This document shows positions 50,224 through 59,837 of a DNA stretch of 64,000 nucleotides, piece by piece. The DNA is from an uncultured Marivita sp. (GTDB lineage Bacteria; Pseudomonadota; Alphaproteobacteria; Rhodobacterales; Rhodobacteraceae): NCBI RefSeq assembly GCF_947488135.1, contig NZ_CANKYW010000001.1, positions 310,001 to 374,000 on the forward strand. The letters are read 5' to 3'. The position numbers and the translations under genes were made by a program. The notes under the pieces are model-generated. The model did not search any database, was not told the origin of the DNA, and saw only the letters and a list, made by a program, of their open reading frames with translations. Within the stretch, counting starts at the first letter, position 1, and each line of letters opens with the position of its first letter.

Positions 50224-51318
50224 ATGGGCCCGTTTCCACACGACGCACCGAAAGCCACCATTTCCGAAAAGAACCCTGCCGGAACTGACGGGTTCGAATT
50301 CGTCGAATTCGCGCACCCGGACCCGGATGCGCTGCGCGATCTGTTTGCCAAGATGGGCTACACCCACACCGCCACGCACAAGACGAAGAAGATCGAGCTG
50401 TGGCAGCAGGGCAATATCACCTACGTTCTGAACAACGAACCGGGCAGCCATGCCATGCGCTTTGTCGAGGAGCATGGTCCCTGCGCGCCGTCTATGGGGT
50501 GGCGGGTTGTCGATGCCAAACATGCCTATGACCGGGCGGTGAGCCTCGGGGCCACGCCCTATGACGGCGACGGCAAGGCGATGGACGTTCCGGCGATTGT
50601 CGGGATCGGGGGATCGCTGATCTATTTCATCGACCAATATTACGGACAGAACCCCTATAACGCGGAATTCGACTGGGTGGGCAAAGCCAATCCCGAAGGC
50701 GTCGGGTTCCACTACCTCGACCACCTCACGCACAACGTGCATCGCGGGAACATGGATGTCTGGTTCGATTTCTATGGCCGCATCTTCGGCTTCAAGGAAA
50801 TCCGGTTTTTTGACATCGAGGGCAAGTTCACCGGGCTTCTGAGCCGCGCGCTCACCTCGCCCTGCGGGCGCATCCGCATTCCGATCAACGAGGATCGGGG
50901 CGAGACCGGGCAAATCGTCGAATACCTCAAGCGGTACAAGGGCGAGGGTATCCAGCACATCGCTGTGGGGGCGCGTGATATCTATGATGCGGTGGACGAG
51001 ATCGCGTCACGCGGGCTCAAGTTCATGCCCGCGCCGCCTGAAACCTATTACGAGCTGAGTAAGGATCGCGTGGTCGGTCATGAAGAGCCGATCGATCGGA
51101 TGAAGAAACATGGCATCCTGATCGATGGCGAAGGTGTCGTCGGTGGCGGTGAGACGCGCATCCTGCTTCAGATCTTCTCGAAAACTGTCATCGGGCCGAT
51201 CTTCTTCGAATTCATCCAGCGCAAGGGCGATGACGGGTTCGGCGAGGGCAATTTCAAGGCGCTCTTCGAAAGCATCGAAGCCGACCAGATCGAACGCGGT
51301 GTGCTGAAGGCCAGCTAG
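50224..51318 (+). CDS. hppD: 4-hydroxyphenylpyruvate dioxygenase HppD
   Basis: A 364-aa non-heme iron enzyme that converts 4-hydroxyphenylpyruvate to homogentisate in tyrosine breakdown. The iron ligands are the His in HYLDHLTHNV, the His in IQHIAVG and the Glu in FFEFIQRK. ATG 50224 follows AAAGGAGG; the long upstream track extension is not coding. It ends in a strong inverted repeat. Confidence 0.95.
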   Translation: MGPFPHDAPKATISEKNPAGTDGFEFVEFAHPDPDALRDLFAKMGYTHTATHKTKKIELWQQGNITYVLNNEPGSHAMRFVEEHGPCAPSMGWRVVDAKHAYDRAVSLGATPYDGDGKAMDVPAIVGIGGSLIYFIDQYYGQNPYNAEFDWVGKANPEGVGFHYLDHLTHNVHRGNMDVWFDFYGRIFGFKEIRFFDIEGKFTGLLSRALTSPCGRIRIPINEDRGETGQIVEYLKRYKGEGIQHIAVGARDIYDAVDEIASRGLKFMPAPPETYYELSKDRVVGHEEPIDRMKKHGILIDGEGVVGGGETRILLQIFSKTVIGPIFFEFIQRKGDDGFGEGNFKALFESIEADQIERGVLKAS

Positions 51319-51331
51319 GACACCGCGTCCT

Positions 51332-51381
51332 GCACCCGAGCCGTTCCCGGTCGCTTACCGGATCGGGAACGGCTCGGGTGC
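51332..51381. terminator. Long perfect inverted repeat between hppD and DUF805 gene
   Basis: Perfect 18-bp arms (GCACCCGAGCCGTTCCCG and its complement) with a 14-base loop. It starts 14 bp after the hppD stop and overlaps the last codons of the convergent DUF805 gene, so the same bases encode its APEPFPIR end. Very strong bidirectional hairpin; no U tract. Confidence 0.75.
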
Positions 51382-51735
51382 GCCGTAGGCGTTGGCGTCG
51401 GGGTCGCTGGGTTGCACGTAGAAATACAAAAGCACGAAGAACCCGACCACCGGGATGAGCGCGATCAAGAGCCACCACCCGGATTTGCCGATATCGTGCA
51501 ATCGGCGCGCTCCGACGGCAATGTTGGGCAGCAAAAGCGCCAGCGACAGAAGTGCCGAGATGGGTTGGCCATCCTCCGGGCCACTTCCGAACAGGATCGC
51601 GTCGACAGCCCCTGCGATCAGTATGGTGATGAAGACCGCAAGCACCCACCACCAGAATTCTGGACGGGACGCACGGCCTGAAAAGGTCGCGTATTTCGAC
51701 AGAACGATGTTTACGGCTGTCTTGATCTTTTCCAT
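51355..51735 (-). CDS. DUF805 membrane protein
   Basis: A 126-aa DUF805 protein with three or four hydrophobic helices. The family start (FSGRASRPEFWWW) and the loop GARRLHDIGKSGWW are both present. Function unknown. Its last residues lie within the inverted repeat at 51332-51381. Confidence 0.88.
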   Translation of the reverse strand: MEKIKTAVNIVLSKYATFSGRASRPEFWWWVLAVFITILIAGAVDAILFGSGPEDGQPISALLSLALLLPNIAVGARRLHDIGKSGWWLLIALIPVVGFFVLLYFYVQPSDPDANAYGAPEPFPIR

Positions 51736-51810
51736 GTGAATAACTCCCTGAAAATGGTGTCAGTCACATGGTGGCCGATGGATTTCGCCTGTCAACGGGG
51801 ATCAGGCACC

Positions 51811-53472
51811 CTAGCTCGGATCACGCCAGCGGTTAACGATGGGATAGCGCCGATCCAGCCAGAAGGCGCGTTTCGACAGGCGCGGGCCGGGGGCGGATTG
51901 GAAGCGTTTGTATTCGCTGATGTAAAGAAGGTTCTCCACCCGTTTGGCATCCTCGCGGTCATATCCCGCCGCCACGCAATCGGCGATGGAGCCGTCTTCG
52001 TCCACGAGGATGTTCAGGATGCCGTCCAACACCGGGTAATCGGGCAGCGAGTCGCTGTCCTTCTGATCCGCGCGGAGTTCGGCCGACGGCGGTTTGGTGA
52101 TGATCCGGTCGGGGATCACGTCGCCTTCGGGCCCCTTCATCCAGTCACGATGGTTCGCGTTGCGCCAGCGGCAGGCCTCGAACACGCGGGTCTTGTACAT
52201 ATCCTTGATCGGGTTGTAGCCGCCCGCCATGTCTCCGTAGATCGTGGCATAGCCGACCGCGACCTCGGACTTGTTGCCGGTGGTCAGGAGCATCTCGCCG
52301 AATTTGTTGCTGAGCGCCATGAGCAGCAGGCCGCGAATGCGGGACTGGATGTTTTCTTCGGTCAGCCCTGCCTCGGTGCCTTCGAACAGCGGGGCGAGGG
52401 TTTCGGTCACGGCGTCGCGGGTTTTACCGATTGGTAAAAAATCGTACCGGCAGCCGAGGTTTTCGGCCACGGCCTTGGCATCTTCCAAAGAGGCTTCGGA
52501 GGTGTATTCCGAGGGCAGCATCACGCAGCGCACGTTTTCGGCGCCCAGAGCGTCCACGGCGATGGTCGCCACGATGGCGCTGTCGATCCCGCCGGACAGG
52601 CCCAACAGCACCTTCTTGAAGCCGGTCTTGGCCATGTAATCGTGCAGACCCATGACCATGACGCGGTAGTCCTGCTCCATCGCGTCGGGATGCAGGACAA
52701 AATCGCCCTTCGCCGCACGCCAGCCGGTTTCGTTGCGGTGCATATCGACATGGCTGATCATCTCGTCGAACACGGGTAGTTGCACCACCATTTCGCTGGG
52801 CGGGGTCAACACGAACGATCCGCCGTCGAAGACCTGGTCATCCTGACCGCCCACCATGTTCAGGTAGATCACGGGCAGGCGCGACTCGACCAAACGCGAG
52901 ATCATGTGATTCAGGCGTGTTTCGTACTTGTCGCGGAAATAGGGGGACCCGTTGGGCACAAGGATGAACTCGGCGCCGCTTTCCTCCAGCGCCTCGACCA
53001 CGTCGGGATACCATGCGTCTTCACAGATCGGCATCCCGATGCGCACACCGTTCACCGACACCGGACCCTGCATCATGTCGCGCGAGAACAGGCGGACTTC
53101 GTCGAAGACGTTGAAATTGGGCAGGAAATACTTGTGCACCACCGCCGCGATCTTGCCGCCCTGCAACGTGAAATAGCTGTTGTGCAGCTTGAGGTCCTCG
53201 CCCACGCAGGGCCCTCCGATGCACAGCGCAGGACCGTCGGCACAATCCTTGGCGAGCTGGGTGATCGCCTCATTGGCGGCGGCCACGAAGGCGGGCTTCA
53301 CGATCAGATCCTGCGCCTGGTAGCCGGTGATGAACATCTCGGGCAGGGCCACGAGATCGGCCCCGGCGGCTTTGCCTTCCTCCCAGGCGGCGCGGGCCTT
53401 GGCGGCGTTGCCTGCCAGATCGCCCACGGTGGGGTTCAACTGCGCCAGAGTGATGCGAAACCGGTCCGACAT
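51811..53472 (-). CDS. nadE: Glutamine-dependent NAD+ synthetase NadE
   Basis: A 553-aa two-domain enzyme. The N-terminal nitrilase-type glutaminase has Glu in LPEMFITGY, Lys in VVHKYFLPNF and Cys in PICEDAWYPD; the C-terminal synthetase has the P-loop LGLSGGIDSAIVA. ATG 53472 follows GAAAGGAAGG; the track start is 27 codons earlier. With nadK it covers two NAD(P) steps in this window. Confidence 0.95.
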   Translation of the reverse strand: MSDRFRITLAQLNPTVGDLAGNAAKARAAWEEGKAAGADLVALPEMFITGYQAQDLIVKPAFVAAANEAITQLAKDCADGPALCIGGPCVGEDLKLHNSYFTLQGGKIAAVVHKYFLPNFNVFDEVRLFSRDMMQGPVSVNGVRIGMPICEDAWYPDVVEALEESGAEFILVPNGSPYFRDKYETRLNHMISRLVESRLPVIYLNMVGGQDDQVFDGGSFVLTPPSEMVVQLPVFDEMISHVDMHRNETGWRAAKGDFVLHPDAMEQDYRVMVMGLHDYMAKTGFKKVLLGLSGGIDSAIVATIAVDALGAENVRCVMLPSEYTSEASLEDAKAVAENLGCRYDFLPIGKTRDAVTETLAPLFEGTEAGLTEENIQSRIRGLLLMALSNKFGEMLLTTGNKSEVAVGYATIYGDMAGGYNPIKDMYKTRVFEACRWRNANHRDWMKGPEGDVIPDRIITKPPSAELRADQKDSDSLPDYPVLDGILNILVDEDGSIADCVAAGYDREDAKRVENLLYISEYKRFQSAPGPRLSKRAFWLDRRYPIVNRWRDPS

Positions 53473-53627
53473 GGGGCGGTCCTTCCTTTCCCGAGATCGC
53501 CGGTGACATAGCAGAACACCGCGCGAGGGAAAGCACCTTGTCGGATAAGACATTGTCTGACCCGGCCCTCTCGCTTAGGTTTCGGGCACAGGGTCATGGC
53601 AACGGACATGAGTGGGATACCAGAAAA

Positions 53628-55025
53628 ATGAGACCGGGCATCACAGGCATTCTGGGCGCAGCCGCCGCCCTGAGCATCGCGTTTGCAGCACAGGCGCAGG
53701 ACGGCGAGGTTCAGACCAAGCAATATGACGATGGCGGGGTCTACGAAGGCACGTTCCAGAACGGCTTGCAGCACGGCACCGGCACTTATCGCCTGCCCAA
53801 CGGGTACGAATACACCGGCGACTGGGTCGAGGGCGAGATTCGCGGCAATGGCGTCGCGCGCTTTCCCAACGGGTCGGTCTACGAGGGCCAGTTTGCCAAG
53901 GGCAAACCCGAAGGGATCGGCAAGATCGTGTTTGCCGATGGCTCGACCTACGAAGGGTCCTGGCTGGACGGCAAGATAACCGGGCAAGGTGTGGCGCTCT
54001 ACGCCAACGGCGTGCGCTACGAGGGCAGTTTCCGCAACGCGCTGCACCATGGGCGCGGCACCATGACCAGCCCCGGAGGCTATGTCTACGAGGGCGATTG
54101 GGTCAACGGCGTCAAGGAAGGCAACGGGACGATCACCTATCCCGACGGGTCCATCTACGAGGGCCGTGTCGCCGATGGCGACCGCGAGGGGCAGGGCAAG
54201 CTGACCATGCCGGATGGGCTGATCTACGACGGGATGTGGAAGGATGGCCAGATCGACGGGGTCGGCACGCTGACGCAATCGAACGGCGATGTCTATGAAG
54301 GCGCGCTTGTGGCCGGTCGTCGGGACGGGCAGGGCAAGGTCACCTACGCCAATGGCGACATCTACGAGGGCGATTTCAAGGACGACCTTCGCCATGGGCA
54401 AGGCACCTTCATCGGCACCGACGGCTATCGCTACGAAGGCGCCTGGGTTGCGGGCCAGATCGAGGGAACCGGTAAGGTCACGTACCCGGACGGCTCGGTC
54501 TACGAGGGACAGTTCCGCGGCGATCTGGCCAATGGCGAGGGCAAGATCACCTATCCGGACGGCTCCACCTACGAAGGCGATTGGGTCGATGGAGTGATCG
54601 ACGGGACAGGTCGCGCGGTCTATGCCAACGGGCTGGTCTACGAGGGTGAGTTCAAGAACGCTCGCAATCACGGGGTGGGGGTCATGACCTATCCCGATGG
54701 CTACAAGTACGAGGGCGAATGGCAGGACGGCCAGCGCCACGGTCAGGGCACCGCCACCTATACCGATGGCACGGTCTATGTCGGCCAGTTCGAAAACGGA
54801 CAGCGCCACGGTCAGGGCGAAATCACGATGGCCGACGGTTTCACATATGTTGGCGCGTGGCAAAACGGCGAAATCAGCGGCCAGGGTGTCGCGACCTATG
54901 CCAATGGCGATGTATACGAGGGCATGTTCCTTGACGGCAAGCGGCAAGGCACCGGGACGATGCGCTATGCTTCGGGGGAAGAAGCGACTGGCGAATGGGT
55001 CAACGGGGCACTGACGGACGGGTAG
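53628..55025 (+). CDS. Exported MORN-repeat protein (19 tandem units)
   Basis: A 465-aa protein. A signal peptide (about 1-23, ending AAQAQ) and a short linker are followed from residue 33 by 19 MORN units of exactly 23 residues with the pattern YPDGSxYEGxWxDGxxxGxGxxT. The last unit is cut short by the stop. Units diverge in sequence but not in length. MORN proteins often act as membrane or lipid scaffolds or interaction platforms. ATG 53628 is chosen; the track start is 30 codons upstream. Confidence 0.88.
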   Translation: MRPGITGILGAAAALSIAFAAQAQDGEVQTKQYDDGGVYEGTFQNGLQHGTGTYRLPNGYEYTGDWVEGEIRGNGVARFPNGSVYEGQFAKGKPEGIGKIVFADGSTYEGSWLDGKITGQGVALYANGVRYEGSFRNALHHGRGTMTSPGGYVYEGDWVNGVKEGNGTITYPDGSIYEGRVADGDREGQGKLTMPDGLIYDGMWKDGQIDGVGTLTQSNGDVYEGALVAGRRDGQGKVTYANGDIYEGDFKDDLRHGQGTFIGTDGYRYEGAWVAGQIEGTGKVTYPDGSVYEGQFRGDLANGEGKITYPDGSTYEGDWVDGVIDGTGRAVYANGLVYEGEFKNARNHGVGVMTYPDGYKYEGEWQDGQRHGQGTATYTDGTVYVGQFENGQRHGQGEITMADGFTYVGAWQNGEISGQGVATYANGDVYEGMFLDGKRQGTGTMRYASGEEATGEWVNGALTDG

Positions 55026-55073
55026 GGTTGGAGTTTGCAAACGTCCTGCACAAGTTTGCAAAGTCCTTGGGCG

Positions 55074-55466
55074 CTATTCCCACCAGCGGTCGATCTCGGC
55101 GATCTCGTCATCGGTCCAGCCGAAATGATGCGCGATTTCATGCACGACGATATGCGTTACGAGATCCTGTAACGTGACCGATCTCCGGTCGCGCCATTCC
55201 GCGAGGATCGGTTCGGCATAAAGCCACACCTGATCCGGGAACGGGGACGGATCGCCTGCCGATTTCTCGGTCAGGGGGATGCCGTCGTAAAGCCCGGTCA
55301 GTTCCAGCGGGTCGTCAATATCGAGTTCCGCCAGAATGTCTTTAGGTGGCCAGTCAGTGACCTGAAGCAGGACATCCCGACATAGATCCCGAAACGGCAA
55401 AGGCAGCCCGGTCAGGGCTGCCTCGGCATAGCGTGTGATGTCGTCGATATCGTCCTGCGCGGTCAT
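55074..55466 (-). CDS. Zincin-like metallopeptidase family protein
   Basis: A 130-aa protein with the zinc-protease motif HEIAHHFG near the C-terminus, typical of the small DUF1025-type metallopeptidase family. It has no signal peptide. The substrate is unknown. It is convergent with the MORN gene. Confidence 0.78.
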   Translation of the reverse strand: MTAQDDIDDITRYAEAALTGLPLPFRDLCRDVLLQVTDWPPKDILAELDIDDPLELTGLYDGIPLTEKSAGDPSPFPDQVWLYAEPILAEWRDRRSVTLQDLVTHIVVHEIAHHFGWTDDEIAEIDRWWE

Positions 55467-55508
55467 GCGCGTATCAGCACCGCGCAGGGGGGCCGCGTCA
55501 AGTTGCGA

Positions 55509-56438
55509 TCAGAGATAAAGCTGATAGCTGTGCGGCACGTAGTGGAAGCCTTCGCCACGGGTTTCGACATAGCCGACACCGGGGAACGGCATGTGGTAGC
55601 CGATGAAAGGAATACCGTCCGTGGCCAGCATGCCCAGCACGTTGCGACGCGACGCGGCGGCGGCGGCCTTGTCCATGTCGAAGCGTACTTCCCAATCGGG
55701 GCGCGCCAGCGACCAGACATAGTGGTTGGCGAGATCGGCGAAGATCAAAAGCTGCTGGTCGTCGCTGTCGAGCATGTAGGTCATGTGACCCGGCGTGTGC
55801 CCGAACGCGGCCATCGCGGTGATGCCCGAGGTCACGCTGTCGCCATCGCCGAGGAATGTCATCTTTTCCGCCAGTGGTGCGACGTTGTTGGCGAAGCCTT
55901 CGTTGTCGGTGCCGGACCAGTGGTCGAATTCGACCTGACCGGTGATGTAGGCGGCATTCGAGAAGGTCTCTGCGCCATCGGTCATCAAGCCACCGATATG
56001 ATCGCCGTGCATGTGGGTCAGCACCACATGGGTGACGGCGTCCGGCGCATAGCCTGCCATCTCCACTGCCTGCGCGGTGGTCGCCCCGTTGAGGCCAGTG
56101 TCGAACAGGATCAGTTCGGACCCGGTGTTGACGAGGGTCGGAGTGAAGAAGAATTGCGTCTGGTCGACCGGGATGTGCGCCTCGTTCGACACTTCGGCAA
56201 AGGTCTCTGCATCGACATTCATGCCAAAGGTGCCTTGCGGTTCATCGGCGGTGCGGGTGCCGACGAGCAATGTCGTCACTTCGAAATTGCCGACTCCGAT
56301 GCGGTTGGCGCGCGGCACTTCGGGTGCGGCCTGCATATGGCCTTCGGCGCGGGCTTTGGTGACGCCAAGCCCGCCCGCCATCGGCATGGCGGCGGCACCT
56401 GCCAAGAGTGCGCGGCGTGAAATGGAAAAGTCTGTCAT
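55509..56438 (-). CDS. MBL-fold metallohydrolase with Tat signal
   Basis: A 309-aa protein. A Tat signal SRRALLAGAAA is at residues 7-17. The metal motif is THMHGDHIGG near residue 140, with a later His in GHTPGHMTYM and Asp in IFADLANH. Exported beta-lactamase-fold hydrolase; lactonase, sulfatase-like or other activity cannot be chosen. Confidence 0.85.
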   Translation of the reverse strand: MTDFSISRRALLAGAAAMPMAGGLGVTKARAEGHMQAAPEVPRANRIGVGNFEVTTLLVGTRTADEPQGTFGMNVDAETFAEVSNEAHIPVDQTQFFFTPTLVNTGSELILFDTGLNGATTAQAVEMAGYAPDAVTHVVLTHMHGDHIGGLMTDGAETFSNAAYITGQVEFDHWSGTDNEGFANNVAPLAEKMTFLGDGDSVTSGITAMAAFGHTPGHMTYMLDSDDQQLLIFADLANHYVWSLARPDWEVRFDMDKAAAAASRRNVLGMLATDGIPFIGYHMPFPGVGYVETRGEGFHYVPHSYQLYL

Positions 56439-56602
56439 TTGGATACTCCCCTCGTTGATGCTTTTGTTGTAGCAGCAGTTTACGCTGCGGCATGTCCTTT
56501 CACGGCTTCGTGACTGTGCGCAGGTGCAGGGGATTGGTGCGCGGCTTTCTGGACAAAGCCATCCCGGTATGGGAAAGCGCGACCCAACAGGAGATGCATT
56601 CC

Positions 56603-57940
56603 ATGACCACCACCCGCTTCGCGCCGTCGCCCACCGGTTACATCCATGTCGGCAACCTGCGCACCGCCTTGTTCAACTACCTGATCGCCCGCAAATCCGG
56701 CGGCACGTTCATCCTGCGGATCGACGACACCGATCCCGAGCGGTCGAAGGAAGAATATGTCGATGCGCTCAAGCAGGATCTGGAATGGCTCGGCCTGACC
56801 TGGGACCGGGTCGAGCGGCAGTCGGAACGGCTGGACCGCTATCACGCGGCTGCCGACACGCTGCGCGAGATGGGGCGGTTTTACGAGGCGTTCGAGACGC
56901 CGACCGAGCTTGACCTGAAGCGCAAGAAGCAGCTCAACATGGGCAAGCCACCGGTCTATGACCGCGCCGCGCTGGCGTTGTCGGATGAGGAAAAGGCAAA
57001 GCTGCGGGCGGAACGTGGCGACGGTGTCTGGCGCTTCAAGCTGGATCAGGAGCGGATCGAGTGGACCGATGGGATTTTGGGCGATATCTCGATTGACGCG
57101 GCCAGCGTCAGCGACCCGGTGCTGATCCGTGCGGACGGGCAGATCCTCTACACGCTGGCATCGGTGGTGGACGACACCGAGATGGGCGTGACCCATGTGG
57201 TGCGCGGGTCTGACCATGTGACCAACACCGCGACGCAGATTCAGATCATCCGCGCGCTGGGCGGCACGGTGCCGTCCTTTGCACACCATTCGTTGCTGAC
57301 CGGGCCGCAGGGTGAGTCGCTGTCCAAGCGGCTGGGCACGCTGGCGCTGCGCGATCTGCGCGAGCAGGGGGTGGAGCCAGAAGCGCTGCTCAGCCTGATG
57401 GCGCGGCTCGGGTCGTCGCAGCCGGTGGAGCTGCGCATGTCGCTGGACGAGATCGCAGAGGGGTTCGACCTGAGCCAGTTCGGATCGGCGCCGACCAAGT
57501 TCGACTTCGAGGACCTGTTCCCGCTGACCGCGCGCAAGCTGCACGCGATGGATTACGTCGCGATGAAAGGCGACCTGACCGCGCTGGGCATCCCCGAAGA
57601 CAAGGCCGAGGCGTTCTGGAACGTGGCGCGCGAAAACATCACGACGCGCCGGGATATTGCGGCTTGGTGGGACCTGTGCGCCAACGGCGCCGAGCCAATG
57701 GTCGCGGAGGAAGACGAAGAGTTCATCGCCGAAGCCATGACGCTGTTGCCCGAAGGCCCGCTTGGCCCGGATGCCTGGAGCACCTGGACCAACGCCGTGA
57801 AAGAGGCGACGGGGCGCAAGGGCAAGGGGTTGTTCATGCCGCTGCGCAAAGCGTTGACGGGACAGGAGCGGGGGCCGGAAATGGCCGATATGCTGCCGCT
57901 CTTGCAGACGATCCCGGCGCGGAAACTGGCGAAGGGCTAG
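56603..57940 (+). CDS. gltX: Glutamate-tRNA ligase GltX
   Basis: A 445-aa class I synthetase. The HIGH-type motif is YIHVGN (FAPSPTGYIHVGN), and the KMSKS-type motif is SLSKRLGTL. The SKRLG form resembles one of the two GluRS types that many alphaproteobacteria carry. ATG 56603 follows AGGAG. Its stop overlaps the end of the DUF2254 gene by 4 bp. Confidence 0.93.
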   Translation: MTTTRFAPSPTGYIHVGNLRTALFNYLIARKSGGTFILRIDDTDPERSKEEYVDALKQDLEWLGLTWDRVERQSERLDRYHAAADTLREMGRFYEAFETPTELDLKRKKQLNMGKPPVYDRAALALSDEEKAKLRAERGDGVWRFKLDQERIEWTDGILGDISIDAASVSDPVLIRADGQILYTLASVVDDTEMGVTHVVRGSDHVTNTATQIQIIRALGGTVPSFAHHSLLTGPQGESLSKRLGTLALRDLREQGVEPEALLSLMARLGSSQPVELRMSLDEIAEGFDLSQFGSAPTKFDFEDLFPLTARKLHAMDYVAMKGDLTALGIPEDKAEAFWNVARENITTRRDIAAWWDLCANGAEPMVAEEDEEFIAEAMTLLPEGPLGPDAWSTWTNAVKEATGRKGKGLFMPLRKALTGQERGPEMADMLPLLQTIPARKLAKG

Positions 57941-59181
57941 GCTTCGGCCTTGCCTTTCAGGCGGTCTTCGGTTTCCGGGTCGTCGATGCGACGGTCGATG
58001 ATCGTGAGCGCCCGGTCCTGCGTTGCGCGCGCCGCCTCTGCCAGTTCGTTCCAATCGCTGCGCGACAGACGGCTGGTTGCGTTCAACACCTGTGACATCA
58101 CGTCGAACCGTCCGCCGCCATCTTCCATCAACGCTGCAAACCCATCCTGCAACAAATCTTGCGCCGACACCTTGCCCGCAATGATGTTGGTATAGCGGGG
58201 TTCAGTGTCTCGGTCGGGATCGGTCATGCGCAGGCCAAGATCCCAAAGTACCCGTTCGAGCCGGTGAATGACGTCAATGGCTGTGCCCGGATCATTGACC
58301 CCCGGCGACAGCGCGCGGGACGCGATCTCGGACAGGATCACGAGGCCGAAACGGGCATCCTGTTCGTGGCTGCGGTCCTCTCCGATGGTGAATTGATCGG
58401 CCAGCACGCCAAGGTCGATATCGCCCGAGACCCGTGCGAGGGGCATTCCCTCGAGAACCCAGCGTCCCGGCGGGGCCAACACCCACAGTGTCGCCCCGGC
58501 CTCTTCAAGAGTTTCATCAAGCGCCGCCATGCTGATGTGCTGAACGAACCCGGACCGGCGCGCATAGACAGTGGCCGCGTCATCCGGGGCTTTGGGCGCA
58601 TCTTCGGCAGGGCGGGCTCCGAGGTTCGGCGCGTCGGCCATGCGGTGCAGCGGCGGCGTCGCGGCGGTTTCCACCTTCATCAGCGTGTGGTCCATGCTGC
58701 CCAGAAGGCTGAGATGGGCGATCCAGCGCAGGATGGCGATGATGATGAGCAGGATACAAACGAGCGTCATGCCGAACACCACGACGGACGCGCCTTCGCC
58801 ATAGAGACCGGCGCGGAACATCACGATGGAAGACAGCGAGAACAGGAACGCGCCGACGAAGACCGACAGCACGTTCTGCGTGGTCATGTCCTGCATCAGG
58901 ATGCGGTAGGCGCGCGGCGTGGCCTGACCGGCGGCGGCCCGGAAGGCCTGAACCATGATGCCCAGCGAAAAGGTCGTCACCGCGAGCATCGACGAGGCGA
59001 GAATGTTCAGGATCGGCAGGACCGCTTCTGGCGGCAACCGCTCTTGCAGATCCGCCGGGATTGAGCGGTCGAAAAACGGGGCGAGGGCCGCGATCACGAG
59101 GGCGACGATGCCGAAAATCGAGATACGGACACCCGGCTTGTGCCACAACCGTGTCAGCCAGAGCCAGATGCGTTCGCGCAT
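57937..59181 (-). CDS. DUF2254 membrane protein
   Basis: A 414-aa protein with four hydrophobic helices in the first 160 residues, then a soluble domain with the conserved SRALSPGVNDPGTAIDVIHRL. Function unknown. Its start overlaps the stop of the upstream GGCT gene (TGATG), so they are coupled. Confidence 0.85.
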   Translation of the reverse strand: MRERIWLWLTRLWHKPGVRISIFGIVALVIAALAPFFDRSIPADLQERLPPEAVLPILNILASSMLAVTTFSLGIMVQAFRAAAGQATPRAYRILMQDMTTQNVLSVFVGAFLFSLSSIVMFRAGLYGEGASVVVFGMTLVCILLIIIAILRWIAHLSLLGSMDHTLMKVETAATPPLHRMADAPNLGARPAEDAPKAPDDAATVYARRSGFVQHISMAALDETLEEAGATLWVLAPPGRWVLEGMPLARVSGDIDLGVLADQFTIGEDRSHEQDARFGLVILSEIASRALSPGVNDPGTAIDVIHRLERVLWDLGLRMTDPDRDTEPRYTNIIAGKVSAQDLLQDGFAALMEDGGGRFDVMSQVLNATSRLSRSDWNELAEAARATQDRALTIIDRRIDDPETEDRLKGKAEA

Positions 59182-59744
59182 CAGGCGAAGACCCGGGCGC
59201 GCATATCGAGGAGCATGTCATCGACGAAGCTGCGTTCGCAGGCGGTCAGTACCTGCGCGCGGGGGTAGACGGGGGCCTCCCGGTCGTTGCGCACCGGCGT
59301 GTCCCAGCCTTCGGTCGTCTGGATGAAGCGGGTGGCCCCGTCTTCGCCGAATTCGCGCAGATAGCCTTGCAGGACCGCGTCGACATAGCTGAGCAGGATC
59401 GGATGATCGGCGTCGGGGCGCACCGCGTTCTCGGGGGGGATCGCGTAGATCGAGATATCGCGCACATCGGTGGCGGCGTGGTGCACCGTGTCGGTCACGG
59501 CCAGCCGGGTATAAGAAAACTCGCGCGCATCGAGCGCGACCCAGTCGTCGTTCGGCACCGGCGCGATCACCCCTTCGATCACGGCACCCGGTTCGGCGAT
59601 CACCGACAGAAACGCGGCGGGACGGTTCGGAGCCCGCCGCCAGATCCGCCGCCAACCGGTGATCCGGGACGGGTGGATCGGTGCGAATTCATGGGTGTTG
59701 CGGTTGACCAGCGATCCGTAGCCAAAGAAATGCGGATGTTTCAC
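59181..59744 (-). CDS. Gamma-glutamylcyclotransferase-like protein
   Basis: A 187-aa GGCT-like protein beginning with the hallmark FFGYGSLVNRNTH. The substrate is unknown. It overlaps DUF2254 by one base (TGATG). An FNR box lies 24 bp upstream of its start. Confidence 0.8.
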   Translation of the reverse strand: MKHPHFFGYGSLVNRNTHEFAPIHPSRITGWRRIWRRAPNRPAAFLSVIAEPGAVIEGVIAPVPNDDWVALDAREFSYTRLAVTDTVHHAATDVRDISIYAIPPENAVRPDADHPILLSYVDAVLQGYLREFGEDGATRFIQTTEGWDTPVRNDREAPVYPRAQVLTACERSFVDDMLLDMRARVFA

Positions 59745-59767
59745 AGGGGGATCTTGTTCTTTGCGAG

Positions 59768-59781
59768 TTGATGTATATCAA
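59768..59781. promoter_or_regulatory. Perfect FNR box between GGCT-like and Rrf2 genes
   Basis: TTGATGTATATCAA matches TTGAT-N4-ATCAA exactly. It lies 24 bp from the minus-strand GGCT start and 56 bp from the Rrf2 TTG start, so it could control either or both. FnrL is the expected regulator in this group. Confidence 0.75.
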
Positions 59782-59837
59782 AGACAGCTTTGCACAAAAG
59801 ATTAGCGTTGACCAACCGATCTGAAAGGATGCCTGTC

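Noticed and set aside
53628-55025. Tandem DNA repeat or CRISPR-like array in the MORN gene
   Set aside because: The period is 69 bp and codes for MORN units; no conserved repeat plus variable spacer structure.
53436-55061. 541-aa minus-strand ORF opposite the MORN gene
   Set aside because: Its regular pattern is the mirror of the 69-bp MORN repeat, not a protein.
55030-55066. Two TTTGCAAA motifs after the MORN gene
   Set aside because: Short and degenerate; similar strings occur inside glyA by chance, and I cannot give them a role.
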